A stretch of 64,000 nt of DNA from contig CM119269.1 of NCBI GenBank assembly GCA_051294375.1, forward strand, positions 5,630,050-5,694,049. The letters run 5' to 3'. Of this stretch, positions 29,616 to 42,547 are shown one piece after another. The notes beneath the pieces were generated by a model, which did not search any database, was not told the DNA's origin, and saw nothing but the letters and a program-made list of their open reading frames with translations. Each line of letters opens with the position of its first letter. Position 1 is the stretch's first letter. Origin of the DNA: Paraspadella gotoi. Taxonomy: Eukaryota > Chaetognatha. Made by a program: the position numbers and the translations under genes.

Positions 29616-29957
29616 TCAGAATTCGTCTCCATCAGTCGTCAATGTTTTGTTTTTTTTGCCAAGAAACGTGTGACGTATCGATGTTGAAAGATATGTGTCT
29701 AAATGTACAATTGTATGGAATGTAGAAAGCTTTGTCAGTCGAGAGGAAATTACACTGTGCTTTTTCGTTATGCATCGCCGCACATCTTTAATGTGCCTTT
29801 TGGGCGCTTGGCTCGTAAGTGTGCCACTAAAGTGAATATGGTAAAAACGATAGCGTATAGTTTTTCCCGGTGAAAATATTTCTAGCACACTTTGAGTTAG
29901 CCATGAGCTTTGCTCTCTTTTCCACTCTGGTTTACGACCTACTTTGCCAGCTTTCAC
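29616..29957 (-). CDS. Unrecognised 113-residue frame
   Basis: I do not recognise this protein. It has ordinary, non-repetitive composition, basic overall, starting MKAGKVGRKPEWKREQ and ending KTLTTDGDEF. No transmembrane segment, signal peptide or known motif is evident. There is no visible poly(A) signal or splice partner, so it may be chance or a decayed element. Confidence 0.2.
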   Translation of the reverse strand: MKAGKVGRKPEWKREQSSWLTQSVLEIFSPGKTIRYRFYHIHFSGTLTSQAPKRHIKDVRRCITKKHSVISSRLTKLSTFHTIVHLDTYLSTSIRHTFLGKKNKTLTTDGDEF

Positions 29958-30831
29958 AGCGAGAAAGTTGGTCTCCTGGACTCTAGGCTAGATGCTTGGT
30001 GAGAAAATATATGTTCGTTTAGAATGGACTTTAACAACATTTAAATTGAACTAGTCTTCCGGCTGCTTGACCCGGCTTCTATAATTCTCTATTTAACGAA
30101 AAAAAAGGTCTACTATTCTATGATTCTCTTAGCTGCTTGGCAATGAAATGCAGTACCTTCGATGCTTGTATTACCCGTTCTCTTCGCTGCTTGGCGACGA
30201 GGAAGCAGAACGAGGAAAACGTCACGTCCTTAAATCGTTTGTTTTCGTGGGCGGAAAGGAAAGAGGGGCGACCTCGCTCTCCGATCGTCTAGGGATCTTT
30301 AAATGGAAGTTCTCAAAGTGAAAGATAGAGAGCGAGAGGAGAGAGAGGGAGAAGTATAGGGGGGGAGGGACGGTGAAGGTTGAATAGAAAGTGAAGAAGG
30401 AAAAGACGAAGAAGAAAAATTTAGGAAGTTGAAAATTATAATAGTCAAGAGTATGCGTTTATATATATATATATATTTGTATAGGTTTATTGTGTAAGCG
30501 GAATATGAAAAGAAGGAACGAGGAGAAAAAGACGGAAACTAGTAACGAGTTGTAAGACAAGAATTGGTCAGTTTAAGGTGTTGTGACGCAGGAACTTAAT
30601 CATGTGCAATTGCGCACGCATTCTAGACGCATTTCTAGACAAGTATAAAGCTTACGCACATTGGTTTATCACTTATTTTGAGGTGAATCCGTTAATACAT
30701 AAATTCACATTATAAATGGTGTATCACCAAGTGTTTCCTAAAATGATTTCCTGAGCTATAAGCAACTAAACGTAACAGAGTTCACGCATCGCAACAAAAA
30801 GAGGAAGAAAATGAGAAGAGAGAGAGAGGAG

Positions 30832-30904
<73 letters not shown>

Positions 30905-31037
30905 CGGGTCGTCTTTAACGTAAAGCTTGATTAATGACTACAGCGAGACATCAAATTAAAAACTTTTTCTCTTTTCATAAATGGTTTGCGTCAGGTTAAA
31001 TTTAGAAAACGAGAGTCGGCGTCGGTATTTCTCCCCA

Positions 31038-31114
<77 letters not shown>

Positions 31115-31547
31115 CTCTACTCTTTTTTGCTTGGTGACAATTAATTAACAGTTTCATCCAGATGAAATCATTCTTCGTTTCTTCACTTTTTCCGTCGAAC
31201 CAACTCAAGTTCCGATGGAATCTTACAGTTTGCTTTTTTTTTATCTACGCAAACAACATCCGGGGATCGAAGCCAAAGAAAAATTCTTTTTTTCGACACA
31301 AAAACAAAACAAAAACTTGAAAAAGGAAAAAAAAATATAAGAAAAGAAGAAACGGTGAGTTCCTGGTGTTGCGCCTTAGACTTTCTTATTTATACGTATA
31401 TGTAGATGATTAAGCAATAAGTATAAAATATATGCAAAATCTAGATCTTTTGATTTATTACTTATTAGTTACATATTAGTTAAAATAAAGTTTTAATACA
31501 AAAACTTGTCTCGCTCATCACGTGACTGTATTTATATATAACTCTAT

Positions 31548-31585
31548 AGTCTCTTCGGAGGCGTTGGTTCGAATCCCACCACTGC
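31548..31585 (+). pseudogene. tRNA-Leu 3' half (tRNA-derived fragment)
   Basis: The sequence AGTCTCTTCGGAGGCG, then TTGGTTCGAATCCCACCACTGC, matches the variable arm, T-arm (B box GGTTCGAATCC) and acceptor 3' strand of a tRNA-Leu. The 5' half is missing: the preceding bases are A/T-rich with no A box. It is a truncated tRNA pseudogene or part of a tRNA-derived element. Confidence 0.65.
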
Positions 31586-31589
31586 GCTT

Positions 31590-33990
31590 ATGTATCATCC
31601 AAATTGATGTAGTATTTGTCGAGTTATATGAATATATAAAATAAGTACACGATGGGCAGACGGACCGACCAACCAAAAAAAAGACTTATAGGTATAATGT
31701 AAGTTCGTCCACTTAACAAAATAAAATTTATCTAATGAAAAAATGAACGAAGACACGAAATATGCATTAAACTTTGAAGCAAGTTATATAGACGAGAAAC
31801 TCGCTTAAAAAAGAAATTTCAACATTTTTCTAATAGAGAATTCAACGTTACAAATCTGACAATACCCAAATTGCAAACGCGTTATGCCAGAAATTTGGTT
31901 TAATAAACTACTTGTAAAAACGTAAACGATTGCCGCAGAGGGCGTTACATCCTGACAGAGCTTTGTCTTTCGTTCTGATGTTGCTATTTGACTAAGCGAT
32001 TTAATACCAAACAGAGCCAAGGGGAAATGCAACTACTCATCTCCGGAGAATTTCAACGCTACATTTTTACTATAGTTGAAATATATTGAAAAAGGGAAAG
32101 TTGAGTCAAAGAGCATAATAGAATTTGTCAAACGGGATTGCGCTATATAGCTCCCTCGTTACATGAGCGACTTTTGCTTCGTAATTTCGGAGTCGATTCC
32201 TGATAACGCTTTTGTGCTGAAGAGCTTGTCCTATCGTATCTTTTTGCATTTTATAATTGATTTTGACATAAATGATCAGGTTTAAATGAAATAGTTTTCT
32301 CGCAGGTTTTAAATCCTGAAGATATTTTTATTTATTTTGGAAAAAATAGAAATATGAAAATAAGTGAGATATGGATTTTGTATGTATGCAATAATAAACC
32401 ATTTCTGAGATTTTTTTTTTGTCCCACTCTAATATCTTCCTTCCCTTGAAAGGAGATAAAGATATACGAAGGAGCATGTAATAGCTACCGCTTGACAAAA
32501 TGAAGCCATAGAACCGTCCCATCATAGCTGCGCACGATCAAACTCCGTCAACGGTCGTCGAGAAATTTTCTCGAAAATATATTTCGGACAAGCACACAAT
32601 TAGATCGTAGCGCTCGAAGAAACGATGCACACGAGGAGACAGGTGTGGTGTCATCGTAAAACGCTAAAGAAGAGAAAGAAGATATACAAGATAATAAGTA
32701 AAGGCCAAGTGAGTGGGTTAAATACTTGATCCCCCATATAATATAATGTTGCTCATGGATCTATCATGTCATAGCTAAGAAAAAGAATGAGATGATAAGT
32801 AAGATAAATGGTGAGTATTGGGTCTTATTAATGATTCGAAATTAGAATAAATAGTAGGCCAAATTGTAGTCTTAGAGCAATAGCAAGAATGAAAAAGAAG
32901 TTAATTAGGATCTTTTAAGGAGTTTCTCTCTAATTGGAGGTATGGTATGGAGTGAAATGTGTATTCTTCTGTACAGCTTAATAGAATTTTTGCTTGTGTT
33001 GCCCTGATTTTCAACCAAGCAGCTGAGCAAATAGAAATGTTCACATTAGAGATATAGGGAAACAAAGAAATATTTAATGGTCCAACCCAAGGTGATGTTT
33101 ATGGTCTGGATCAATTTGGTCTTATTACCTCCATCACAGGGCCTAAGTTTTTAATCTTTCATCATCCAGCAAATAAGCTAAAGCATTATTTTATCGCTAG
33201 ACGAACAGGGGATGATGTTTTTTACTGAAATCGAGCCGAAGAGAGATTGAAAATTCAACCCTTCCTTCATACACTTCTGTCATTTTTTCACAAAGTAATA
33301 AAATGAGGGGTCGAAATTTTTGAATATATTTGTAACGCTCTACAGGTGAAAAGTAGGACTTCACATAAATAAGAGACATTATACTACTTTAATCATAATA
33401 CCCGGCAATGTTAATGTAATTTATGTAAAATATTGTAAATTTATTACATATAATTACCAGATCTCGATAAACCACTATTAGTGAGTTACATAGGAAAGGC
33501 TTGTGGACTTCCCATTCGCTCAGTCTTAAGAAAAAAAAATTAACTAGACAAGTCAGGAAACTATATTATATGTAAGTCTGGACGCAATTTGATGAAAATA
33601 TGAGGGAAAGGAATGATACAGGTGCCACCAGCTGCATCAGCGAAAACTTAAAAGCAGAAAAAATCGCAGAATTGCTCTGAACAAAGTAAATAGGGTTGGA
33701 ATTTGAGGGTGGGTTCATTCTCAGTAAAGATTTTTAACCAAAGATGGTGAGGGTCCCAGAATTAAAGCGAAACTTGAGAGATTGATTTACAATCATTTCC
33801 TGGTTGAGGTCATTCCACATCTATTCAATCCACTAAAATAAGATAAAAAAAGGAAACAAAAAAGGGTTACTAAGTGCTTTTCAATTTTGTCACTGAAATT
33901 ATATGTGTGGCAGGCTTGCCTAACGTATAATTGGTTACATGAATCATGTTTAAAACCTTCATTCCTCCTCATTAAGGGAATCTTATTTTG
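31590..33990. other. Non-coding stretch
   Basis: A/T-rich sequence with frames of 60-75 codons that show no recognised motif. It begins with a GACGGACCGACC-type segment (31655-31695) that recurs at 42545-42585, so the duplicated block may start this far left. Confidence 0.45.
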
Positions 33991-34497
33991 AATATATATT
34001 TAAAAATTTAATTTATATAAAAATTGGTCACAAGAAATCAAGAATTCCCTGTATGAGTAGGAATAAAGGTTTTAACATGCTATCAATAGAAGGATACCTC
34101 AAAATTTAATAACGTGTATACAAGCAATGTTTAGTGAAGTTAGAGATCATTAAGAAGGAAGCATCTGTTATAAGATGTCACAAAGTAAAGAAATAAAATT
34201 AATCGAATGTACGAATTTATTACTAAAAAAATTTAGCGGAACGCATGGGATTTTCGATAAATAAAGGATGGAGGTACGATTACGATCATATTAATGAAAT
34301 TTCAGAAAGAGATCTGCTCCCAGTCCAGTGATAAAAACGAAAAACCAGCCGGTTTGAATGGAATCCGCTTGATGAGACTCATATGAAAATAAAAGAAAAA
34401 ATGAAAGAAGTAAAAAAGAGATAGTATTGACGACAGCCGTGTAGTAGTAGGCAACGAACTGAACTTTGACCAACTAGTCATACTATTCAAGCCCAGT

Positions 34498-34556
34498 GGT
34501 GGGCGAACATTAGAGTCTCTCGATCCTTGTCGATAACGAGAGCCGAGTTGCCCACC
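34498..34556 (+). other. Two-tier stem-loop
   Basis: Outer arms GGTGGGCGAAC and GTTGCCCACC pair over 10 bp with one bulge; inner arms CTCTCG and CGAGAG pair over 6 bp; the terminal loop is 14 nt. It might be a structured RNA or a mobile-element end. No family is recognised. Confidence 0.35.
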
Positions 34557-37500
34557 TCTCGAGACTTGATTTGCGCCACTGCACTTGGACTTACATTGAA
34601 CTCTGTTTTGATTACTCTAATCCTATTTTGCGCATGATCGTATAATATACAGAACAGCAGATAAAAGATGTTGAGTAGAGGAGAAATTAAAAAGACCAGG
34701 GTATAATTAAATCATATGATAATATAAGAAGATAGGAAAATAATCATTCTTGAAAGTGGAACATTTGCGTGAAAGCAAAGTTATGTACAGAGATTACGAA
34801 GTGACGACCAGGTTAATTTTGTTATTATCTAGAAATTTTGAGGTTGAAATCATTCTATCATCTATATGATCCGAGTATATTTAAGATCAGAATGAAAAGG
34901 TACTATGTACTTCTGGATTAAAGAGAGCGTCATTCCGCTATTTTTTGCAATAACGGGAACGTAATCTGATGTGATACGGAGGATCCACATCGGGCACACC
35001 TCCTTTGGCGCATTCGTTACTCATCTCTCTCTTCTCGTCTGAACCGCCTTGACTCGTAAGACCTCAAGACTCTGGACTTAAAGAATAAAGTTAAAAAGAT
35101 AAATTTTTTTTCACTTCCTATCCTAGTTGTCTATCATCCAAAGCGCTTCCGTCATCCGGATCTCTCGGTGCAGTCTGATCTCTCCTCGCTGCATCTGTAC
35201 TCTCTGCAAACTCTTATCTATCTCACTCGTCACTAGAGCTTCCATCATACACACTCGGGAGGAACAAGGAGGAGTATAGCTTAACAGAGACGTAGTCTTA
35301 ACAGACACCATGGATATACCAACAAACTCTTGATAAAAATGAAAACCCGCGGCAATTGCGACTCAAGAGAACACCCTTTTACTCACACTTGTAACAATCG
35401 CGTCTGCGTGTGCCGGTATCTGTATGTAGATCGTTGTACTCGCTGTGCATCACAAGGTGGCGACGGTCTCCGGGACATTTCTCTCGCTCTCTCTACATTT
35501 CTCTCGCTGAGTCTCTACTTATCTCGTTCTCGTATCTCATTCTCTCTCTCTCTACCTCTCGTCCTCGTCTCTCTTTATCTCTCTTCTGCTCTCGCTCCTC
35601 TATCTTCTCTCTCTCTCTCCTTGTGTGCTTCTTAGTGGCAAAGAAAAAAAAAAAACGCAACTAATTATGGCTCATCTCTCTTTTTTCTTTCTCTCAGATT
35701 TTGTTTCAAATTCGGTTTCGCCTTGGTAAAAACGAGAGAAACCTTGCGAAACCCGCCGACAGCAGACAGACCGACAGACCCGACACGCCCACGGCGCTAA
35801 CATGACATTGCACGCTAACGCCCAGCACAGTCGACGAGGTTGATGAGAACAAAATAACACAACGACACGCAACAACGACACGATACCGACGACAACAAAA
35901 CATCGAGTCCGACCTACAAATAACGCCAATCGGAAGCGACGTAATCTTCTTTTCTTTTCTTTCTTCTTTTTCCTTTTCTTTTCTTTTCTTTCTTTGTCCC
36001 TGCCCCCTTTTGGCCCTTGTTTCTTTGGTCTTTTTTCGTCCTTTTTTTTTTTTTTCCGCTGCGAATCTAATGAACGCCGTTTTTAATATTAAAAAAGTTT
36101 TTTGTTTCTAATTTTTAATGAGAAGAAAGTTATGACGCTAGCAAATTTATAAAAAAATTAATTAACCGAACTTAAAAATTCATGACGTATGTTGAACTCC
36201 GGCGGAAAAAGGATGAATTAAAATACTTTGATTTAGGGTCGGTCGGAATGAAGAGTCGTAACTGAGCTTTCCCGGTGGCCAAAAGCACCCATAAGCCCCG
36301 GGATTTGATTTTGGCGGTTTTGTGCCATTGCTGTGTCTGAGGAGAGCAAAGTTTGCAGCTGTGTCATCGTCCTCCGACAATAGGACCCTTCGTTTGACTC
36401 AAAAACGTTTTTAAGTGCAATGACTCGACCCATATTGCCATGCTGGTTACACTCAGAAAATCATATATTTATTACGTGTTCTACTATTACATATTATCTC
36501 TATATTTTATACATTATAACAGTGAGCATTAATTATGCTAGAGGATAAACGATTAAAACTTTATAACCAGCTTCTTAACTTAAACACGCGGTTGCTTCGG
36601 GGCATCGATACACACCAGGTTAGACCTTTACATAGTGTCATTGTAAGTTGTTAGGAAATCAAAAACTAAAAAATATAAAATGTCAAACAGAAACAGGGAG
36701 CGCCTCCCACTTTTTGCCGGCAGCTAATCCATTGTGGGCCACTACAATCCCATCGACAAGGAAGCCGATTCTATTCTCAAAAATTTTCTCGATGAAAAAC
36801 TAAAAAAAATGATTTCTATTTTAAAGTTGAAGAGAAAATGCCGGGGAAAAATATTGGTCGACGACCGGCGACCTCCAATTAAGCGATTGAATTTAAAATT
36901 TAGTTGAGCAATATATGGAAAAATTATTTTTATAAACTTTAAAAGAAAGAGTGAAGGATTTTTTTTTCTATCAAAAACCACTTTTATTTCCTAAAAGTTT
37001 TTGGTCTCAATTTTGATAAAAACACTTCTTATTCTTAGGCATCGCGTTGAAAAAATATTATATTACAAAATTCGATTTAGAAATCTAATTTAAATTGAAA
37101 AAAACCCCAACCCCCAATTCTAATACAAATTTTTTTCTCGCCAACATGTCTATACAATAAATTCACGTGAAACACGCACGGCAACATGTAAATCGGCGGC
37201 CTTGCACGCTTTTTTAGTTTTCATCCAAATAACCTCGTTTTCATTTTCTTCACCTCACATTTTTCCGCGCGGTCCCTACTGGACGCGTCGGCCTTCATCA
37301 TTTAACTGAGTGATGGTAAAGGAGAGGACTCCCACTCAAATTAATTATCACAAACGGAAATCGTTCTTGGAATCAAACACATGAATAAACGAGCGAAATC
37401 TCGCGATGAGCGACGAAGCGAACGAAACTCGGGAAATAAAAACAAAAAAATAAACAAAACCGTTTTCGTGAAAGGATGTCACGATATATCCTCTTTTCAA

Positions 37501-39355
37501 GTTAATTATTGCTGTAATGATATTTAAAATAAATAACGAGTATGATGGTTTTATTAGTAAATTATTTAATAAGGTATTTTATTCTTCTAAGGAATACGAA
37601 TACGAATTTACTTACTCCTCTTGGCCTGAAACCCCTGGAAATGATTAATGGCCTAGAAGAATCCATCTTGGCTCGACGTTTTTCCGAAAAAAAGAGAGAA
37701 AAAAAAGAAAAACAAAGAAAAATAATGAAGAAAAAAGAACGGTAATTCAAATGCTGTTGCGGGCGAAAAGTCTTCCTTATTACGTGTAATTTTCTCGTGA
37801 CATGACGTGACATGATATGACGTGACATAACCATGATTACATAAACTTTTGAGCCCGTGTATTTATGTATGTTTTATTCTATTTTAGTTTTACAGATGTT
37901 CCTGAAGGTGGCGCTTTGCAGTCACCTTCAGATTCGTGGTTTTTTTTTCTGTCTACCAAAAGAGCACCAACTATAAAAAAATTATATGCATTTTTAACAA
38001 AAACGTGGGACAGAAGACCGAACCGACGGACAGACCGAAAGTGACTTACTTAGAGTTGCTTGCAGCGAAAGTACTTGGCCGGCGCAAACTAAAGAGAAGA
38101 AGAAGCGGAATCGAAAAAGTAATGAAGAAAGAAAAGAAAAATGATTCATCGAAACCAATATGAAGAAGGAATTTCGATAAGGAATTGAAAATGACTTAGC
38201 CCTGGCGGGTTTTTGAAGATTCATTTTTGGGAATTTAACAATGATAAATACTGAGAGAAAAAATACTTTGCATCTCCTGTAACCATGAGGTTTTTGCGAG
38301 GAAAGCCTAGTTTTTTGTGCTACAATAAAGAAAAATATTTCTTGTTCTGACTATTGCAGATATTTTTTCTTATTTGAACTCGAGATCTAATTTTTTCTAA
38401 TTTTTAGTATTTTCATCAGTTATTGAATTTTAAGGATCGCCTCTCTTTTTGTTTCGATTCCATATGTTTTTTTCGGCCCAAAAGAATAAAAATTCAGTTC
38501 AAACACTGCTAATCCTAACTTAGGCGATTTTTTTGTTGCTGTCGATTCTTTAGAATTGAGTGTCTAAAGATCGAGGCGGCCTCCTTGTTTTTAAAAAAAA
38601 GAGTTAATAAATCAGATTAACTGTTTAGAGTTTAAACAGAATTGGAGGCGATTACCAAATTTTCCTTTTTGAGCAATGGTAACTTTTTTCTCTTTATTTT
38701 GAATACAATACAAACTAAAATCAAAAACTAAAAATACAAAATTTTAAAAAATTACAACAATTCCAATGTGTAAACAGTAACTTTCATTCACGTCGTTATT
38801 TCTGGGTGATCAATGAAATCACTGATCACGTGACTACCAATGAGCGTTGATCTGCACTGCATCAGAATTCCGTCTTTTATTCTTTGTATTCTATGATTTG
38901 GGTCATGTGATCGCTTTTTTAGGTGATCAGGCACTGCACAAATATAATAACATGGGTACAGTAAACCTCTTATGGTACCTTCATACGAAATATTGAACTT
39001 AATTAATGACGTTTTACCCTAGTTGTAAGCATTTAAACATAAATGGGACAGACCAACGCACCAGACAAAGTTACTTTGACCGACCGACCTCAAGAGTTTG
39101 CTCCGCGAGTCCTGCGTAACCTGTCAATTAACTGGTGTTTATGACCCAGCTAATTTAATTAATCTTTTTTTATTTTTAATTTATTTCAATTTATCGTAGT
39201 GAAATTATCTTTTTATTGACGTCGTTTGATTTATGTGTCAACGGAAAAAAAATATTGTTTTCCATAAAACAATGAAAAACGAATATGACAGAACGAAACA
39301 CTGCGATATTACCTTTCGACGTCGGCGAGCTTAATTGGGCCGGTGACACCCACGC

Positions 39356-39367
39356 GAGAGAGAGAGA

Positions 39368-39415
<48 letters not shown>

Positions 39416-39428
39416 GAGAGAGAGAGAG

Positions 39429-39487
<59 letters not shown>

Positions 39488-39490
39488 AAA
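39356..39490 (+). repeat. (GA)n microsatellite
   Basis: Interrupted (GA)n. Its homologues are 52146-52302 (with an N gap) and the eroded 57829-57900. Confidence 0.9.
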
Positions 39491-39805
39491 GGTAATATAT
39501 CTCGAAGTCTCTTTTCCTATTTTTCTCTTTAAGAAGTTTTGTTTTGTTTCTGTCCAGATGGTCAGATGGTCACTGGTCCTTTTATTTCACTGGTTTCTAG
39601 AACTCAAAAAATTACGAAATGGTCATTCTTATAAAGACCAGAGCAGATAATCGTTTGTCCGTCCGAAAACCAATTTCTACGGGTTTTTAGAAGTATTATT
39701 GTACTAAATAATCTGCCAATAAAGTATAAAGAATTTGCGTCATAAACGCTTGTCGTTTTTCTTGGACGGGAGACACATTGGACTTCACGAGTTTTACTGG
39801 CGTGG

Positions 39806-39818
39806 AGAGAGGGAGAGG

Positions 39819-39891
<73 letters not shown>

Positions 39892-39908
39892 AGGGAGAGG
39901 AGAGAGAG
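39806..39908 (+). repeat. (GA)n microsatellite
   Basis: Interrupted (GA)n; the homologue at 52618-52710 is uninterrupted. (RE)n frames through it are repeat translations. Confidence 0.9.
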
Positions 39909-41074
39909 AATGGAAACGGAATCGCTGTATTTCGCAATTTGCACCCGTCAACGAACAAGGTTGGCCACCCGCGCCATTGCCTATAACGGTCTTGATTCTC
40001 TCGCGTTTGCCTCAGCCGCCCGGCGCCGCCGCCATCCCTGCCGCCGCGACACCGAGCCGCCCTAACGACCGCGCAATTTCTTTCGAATTTTTTCTGTCTT
40101 CGATTCTGTATTTGATTTCAAATTGAAAAGTCGCACCTTGGCACCTCCCACCCGCTATTTTCAAAAGGTAGAAAGATTATTTCACCAATTGTCCATTCTC
40201 GTAACTTTTTACTCACAACTTTTTTTTCTCGGGAGATCTATTCAGGTCTCTAAACGAGGCCGACGGTCCAAATTGTGAAAGATTTCCGAAGTTTGAATCT
40301 CGGAACAGCTTTTCAGAACCGACCTGAAAAGCAAAACCTTCAAAAAAACTTGATGTTGACTCCGGAGGGACATTCACAGTCGACCTGGGCGAAATGACCC
40401 CGATACGTTTAACTTTCCTTTTACTTTTTTCTTTTTCCTTTTTTTAAATTTTTCTCACCCCTTTTTTCTTTTTTTTCTTTTTTAGTAAAAAGGATAAAAG
40501 GGTCAAAAAATAACAAACAACAACAAGAAACGAAAATTGTAAGGTATAAATAAATGTATATTATATAATTAAAAAAAAAAAATATAATAAATAATAAGTT
40601 TGGACAAGATAGCTTATTTATTATTATAATCTATTTTATTGGTTGTACCCAATTTCATAAAAAAAAATATAGTTTATAAAATTCATCCTATTTTTTTCCT
40701 TTCGTCTTCAATTTATTCCTCTTGTATCTCTGACCTTTTTTGGTTATTCCCAATCTGAATTACCATATCACATTATCAGCCTTCTTTTTTTTTTGGTTAT
40801 TCCCAATCCGACAGACCATATCAGCCTTTCTGAGGGAAAGGCAGGATTTAAGACTCGGGCCGTCCTTTATTCTCTCTTCATTCTTAAGTCGGCTATGAAT
40901 CGCTTATATGCCTTTGTACTTAATAATATTCAACTTTTTACAGTTTAAAATCATTTTAATCATTTTTAATTTCTAATCTATTTATTTTTATCATTTGTTG
41001 TTGTTGTTGTCGTTGTTAAAAATGTCAAAACGCCACATCTGCATCCAAACGTATTTATATATATATATTATATA

Positions 41075-41120
<46 letters not shown>

Positions 41121-41180
41121 TCTCCTCTTCTCTCTCTCTCTCTCTCTCTCTCATTTATTCATTTCCGTAAAAGCATTCAG

Positions 41181-41268
41181 CGTGACGGCAGTGGCGCCAA
41201 TCTCGTCGGCTTCCGGCGGCGGCTGCGGCGGCGGCGTCGGCAGTGACGACGAAAGAGTCATAGAATAA
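41181..41268 (+). other. Gly/Cys-rich coding-like segment, copy 1 of 3
   Basis: After a CAG acceptor it reads VTAVAPISSASGGGCGGGVG then SDDERVIE and a stop, with AATAAA overlapping the stop region. Copies at 54009-54132 and 60773-60893 end alike (SDDESVIE). All three lengths (88, 124, 121 nt) are 1 mod 3. It could be a last exon of an unknown gene; triplet-repeat slippage could also keep the frame. Confidence 0.3.
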
Positions 41269-41947
41269 ATAACACAACAATCTCGACGACGATTTCGAAA
41301 GAAAAAGACCGGAAAAAAAAAGTATGAATTCGCAGGGGTCGAAAGGTGACAGATTTATTATTGGGTCGGACCAAGGAATTCCGGAAACGCCAATGATTAA
41401 TAATTTAATAATGAATGAGTGCGAAAGAAAGAAAAAAATGATAAGGATTTAAAAATAAAAAAATTGAACCGACAACGACGTTTAAGTTTTGAGACAACAA
41501 TTAAAACTAAATAAAAAACGACAAACGTTCACTTCTCAAAAATTTTTGCCACAATTGACAATTTTGAAACAAAAAGCGTCATGATGATTGATTGATGTAT
41601 AATTCGGTTTTAAAGGACGTACTATCATTTATCAATTATTAATAAAAGACTGAATCAAACGATAGCTTGATTGTTAATTTAAATTTATTAAATTTGTTAA
41701 ATTTAAAAAAAATGTGCAAATTTTCTGCTATAGAAATGTCATCGAGATAGTGACTAAGGCTAAATTAATAAGATTTTACATACTGTACGTACAAAATCAA
41801 CGCATCTCATTGAATTTAAAAAAAAAAATGTGTTATCATTCTAGAAATAAAAATATTGTTAATTTTCAGAAATAAAAAAAAGAACTACGGACTCCGATCG
41901 GGATTGAGTGACCTCTATCGGAGAAAGCTACGCAGGAGGGAACGCTT

Positions 41948-41961
41948 CCGCTAGAGGCGCT
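41948..41961 (+). promoter_or_regulatory. CTCF-like motif, damaged copy
   Basis: CCGCTAGAGGCGCT, one G short of the form at 54820 and 61585. Confidence 0.3.
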
Positions 41962-42522
41962 CTGTGGCGCGCCGATGACGTCGACGGCGCGCCGATGCGA
42001 CGACGACGAAGAAGAGGCGACGACCGACGAACATTAGGTAAACTGAAGGGAAAGGGAAAATAAAAAAAAGGGAAGTGAGAAAATGCAAAAAAAAAAAACC
42101 GATTTGAAAAAGATAAAAAGTTGGCCGAATATCGTTTGTCGTATTTCATTCAAATATAAAATCTAAAAATAAAAAAAAATATTATTTCAAATCTAAAAAG
42201 ATGTACAGAGAACAACGAGTACCTTAAGATTTAGTCAATAAAACGTTAAGATCATTGGACCCCCCTCAGCAGTATACTGGCAATAATAAGATAAAAAAAG
42301 TGAGATCCCGCTGTCCTGACTGCTCAGCCGGTATTAAAACCAAATGCTTTTGGTAATTTCGTCTATGACTACGGCGTTGGACGGCCCACGGCCACGCCCA
42401 CGGCGGATTTGTGAAAATTTATACTGTTTAAATTAAACAACATTAGTTTCTAGGTAACCCGCCTCAATAAAGAAAAATAGATATCACAGTATTACGAACT
42501 TAATTCAAAGAGACGCATCAGT

Positions 42523-42547
42523 NNNNNNNNNNNNNNNNNNNNNNNNN
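42523..42547. other. 25-N gap at a duplication boundary
   Basis: Exactly 25 N. Three further gaps of the same size are at 48397-48421, 48540-48564 and 55766-55790, each where one copy of the repeated block stops and another begins. A fixed size suggests a gap-filling program's placeholder. Confidence 0.9.

Larger units (their letters stand above)
28441..31540. other. Mostly non-coding stretch
   Basis: Contains AT-rich tandem units (AAACTTTATATATAT, 28475-28520), TGTATAGTGTATAGT repeats near 28675-28710, one orphan exon candidate (29125-29305), one unrecognised - strand frame (29616-29957) and (GA)n/(CT)n arrays at 30814-30901 and 31039-31117. Nothing else is supported. Confidence 0.5.
34000..42522 (+). 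repeat. Duplicated block, copy 1 (segments A1 and B1)
   Basis: A1 (about 34.0-38.98 kb) and B1 (38.98-42.52 kb) recur downstream. Relative to other copies this one has many scattered small indels and lacks the 1.2-kb segment C. No long frame is conserved among copies. Ends at a 25-N gap. Confidence 0.85.

Noticed and set aside
32140-32225. Possible tRNA-like element (GGAGTCGATTCC near 32190)
   Set aside because: The B box is imperfect and no A box or paired acceptor stem could be found.
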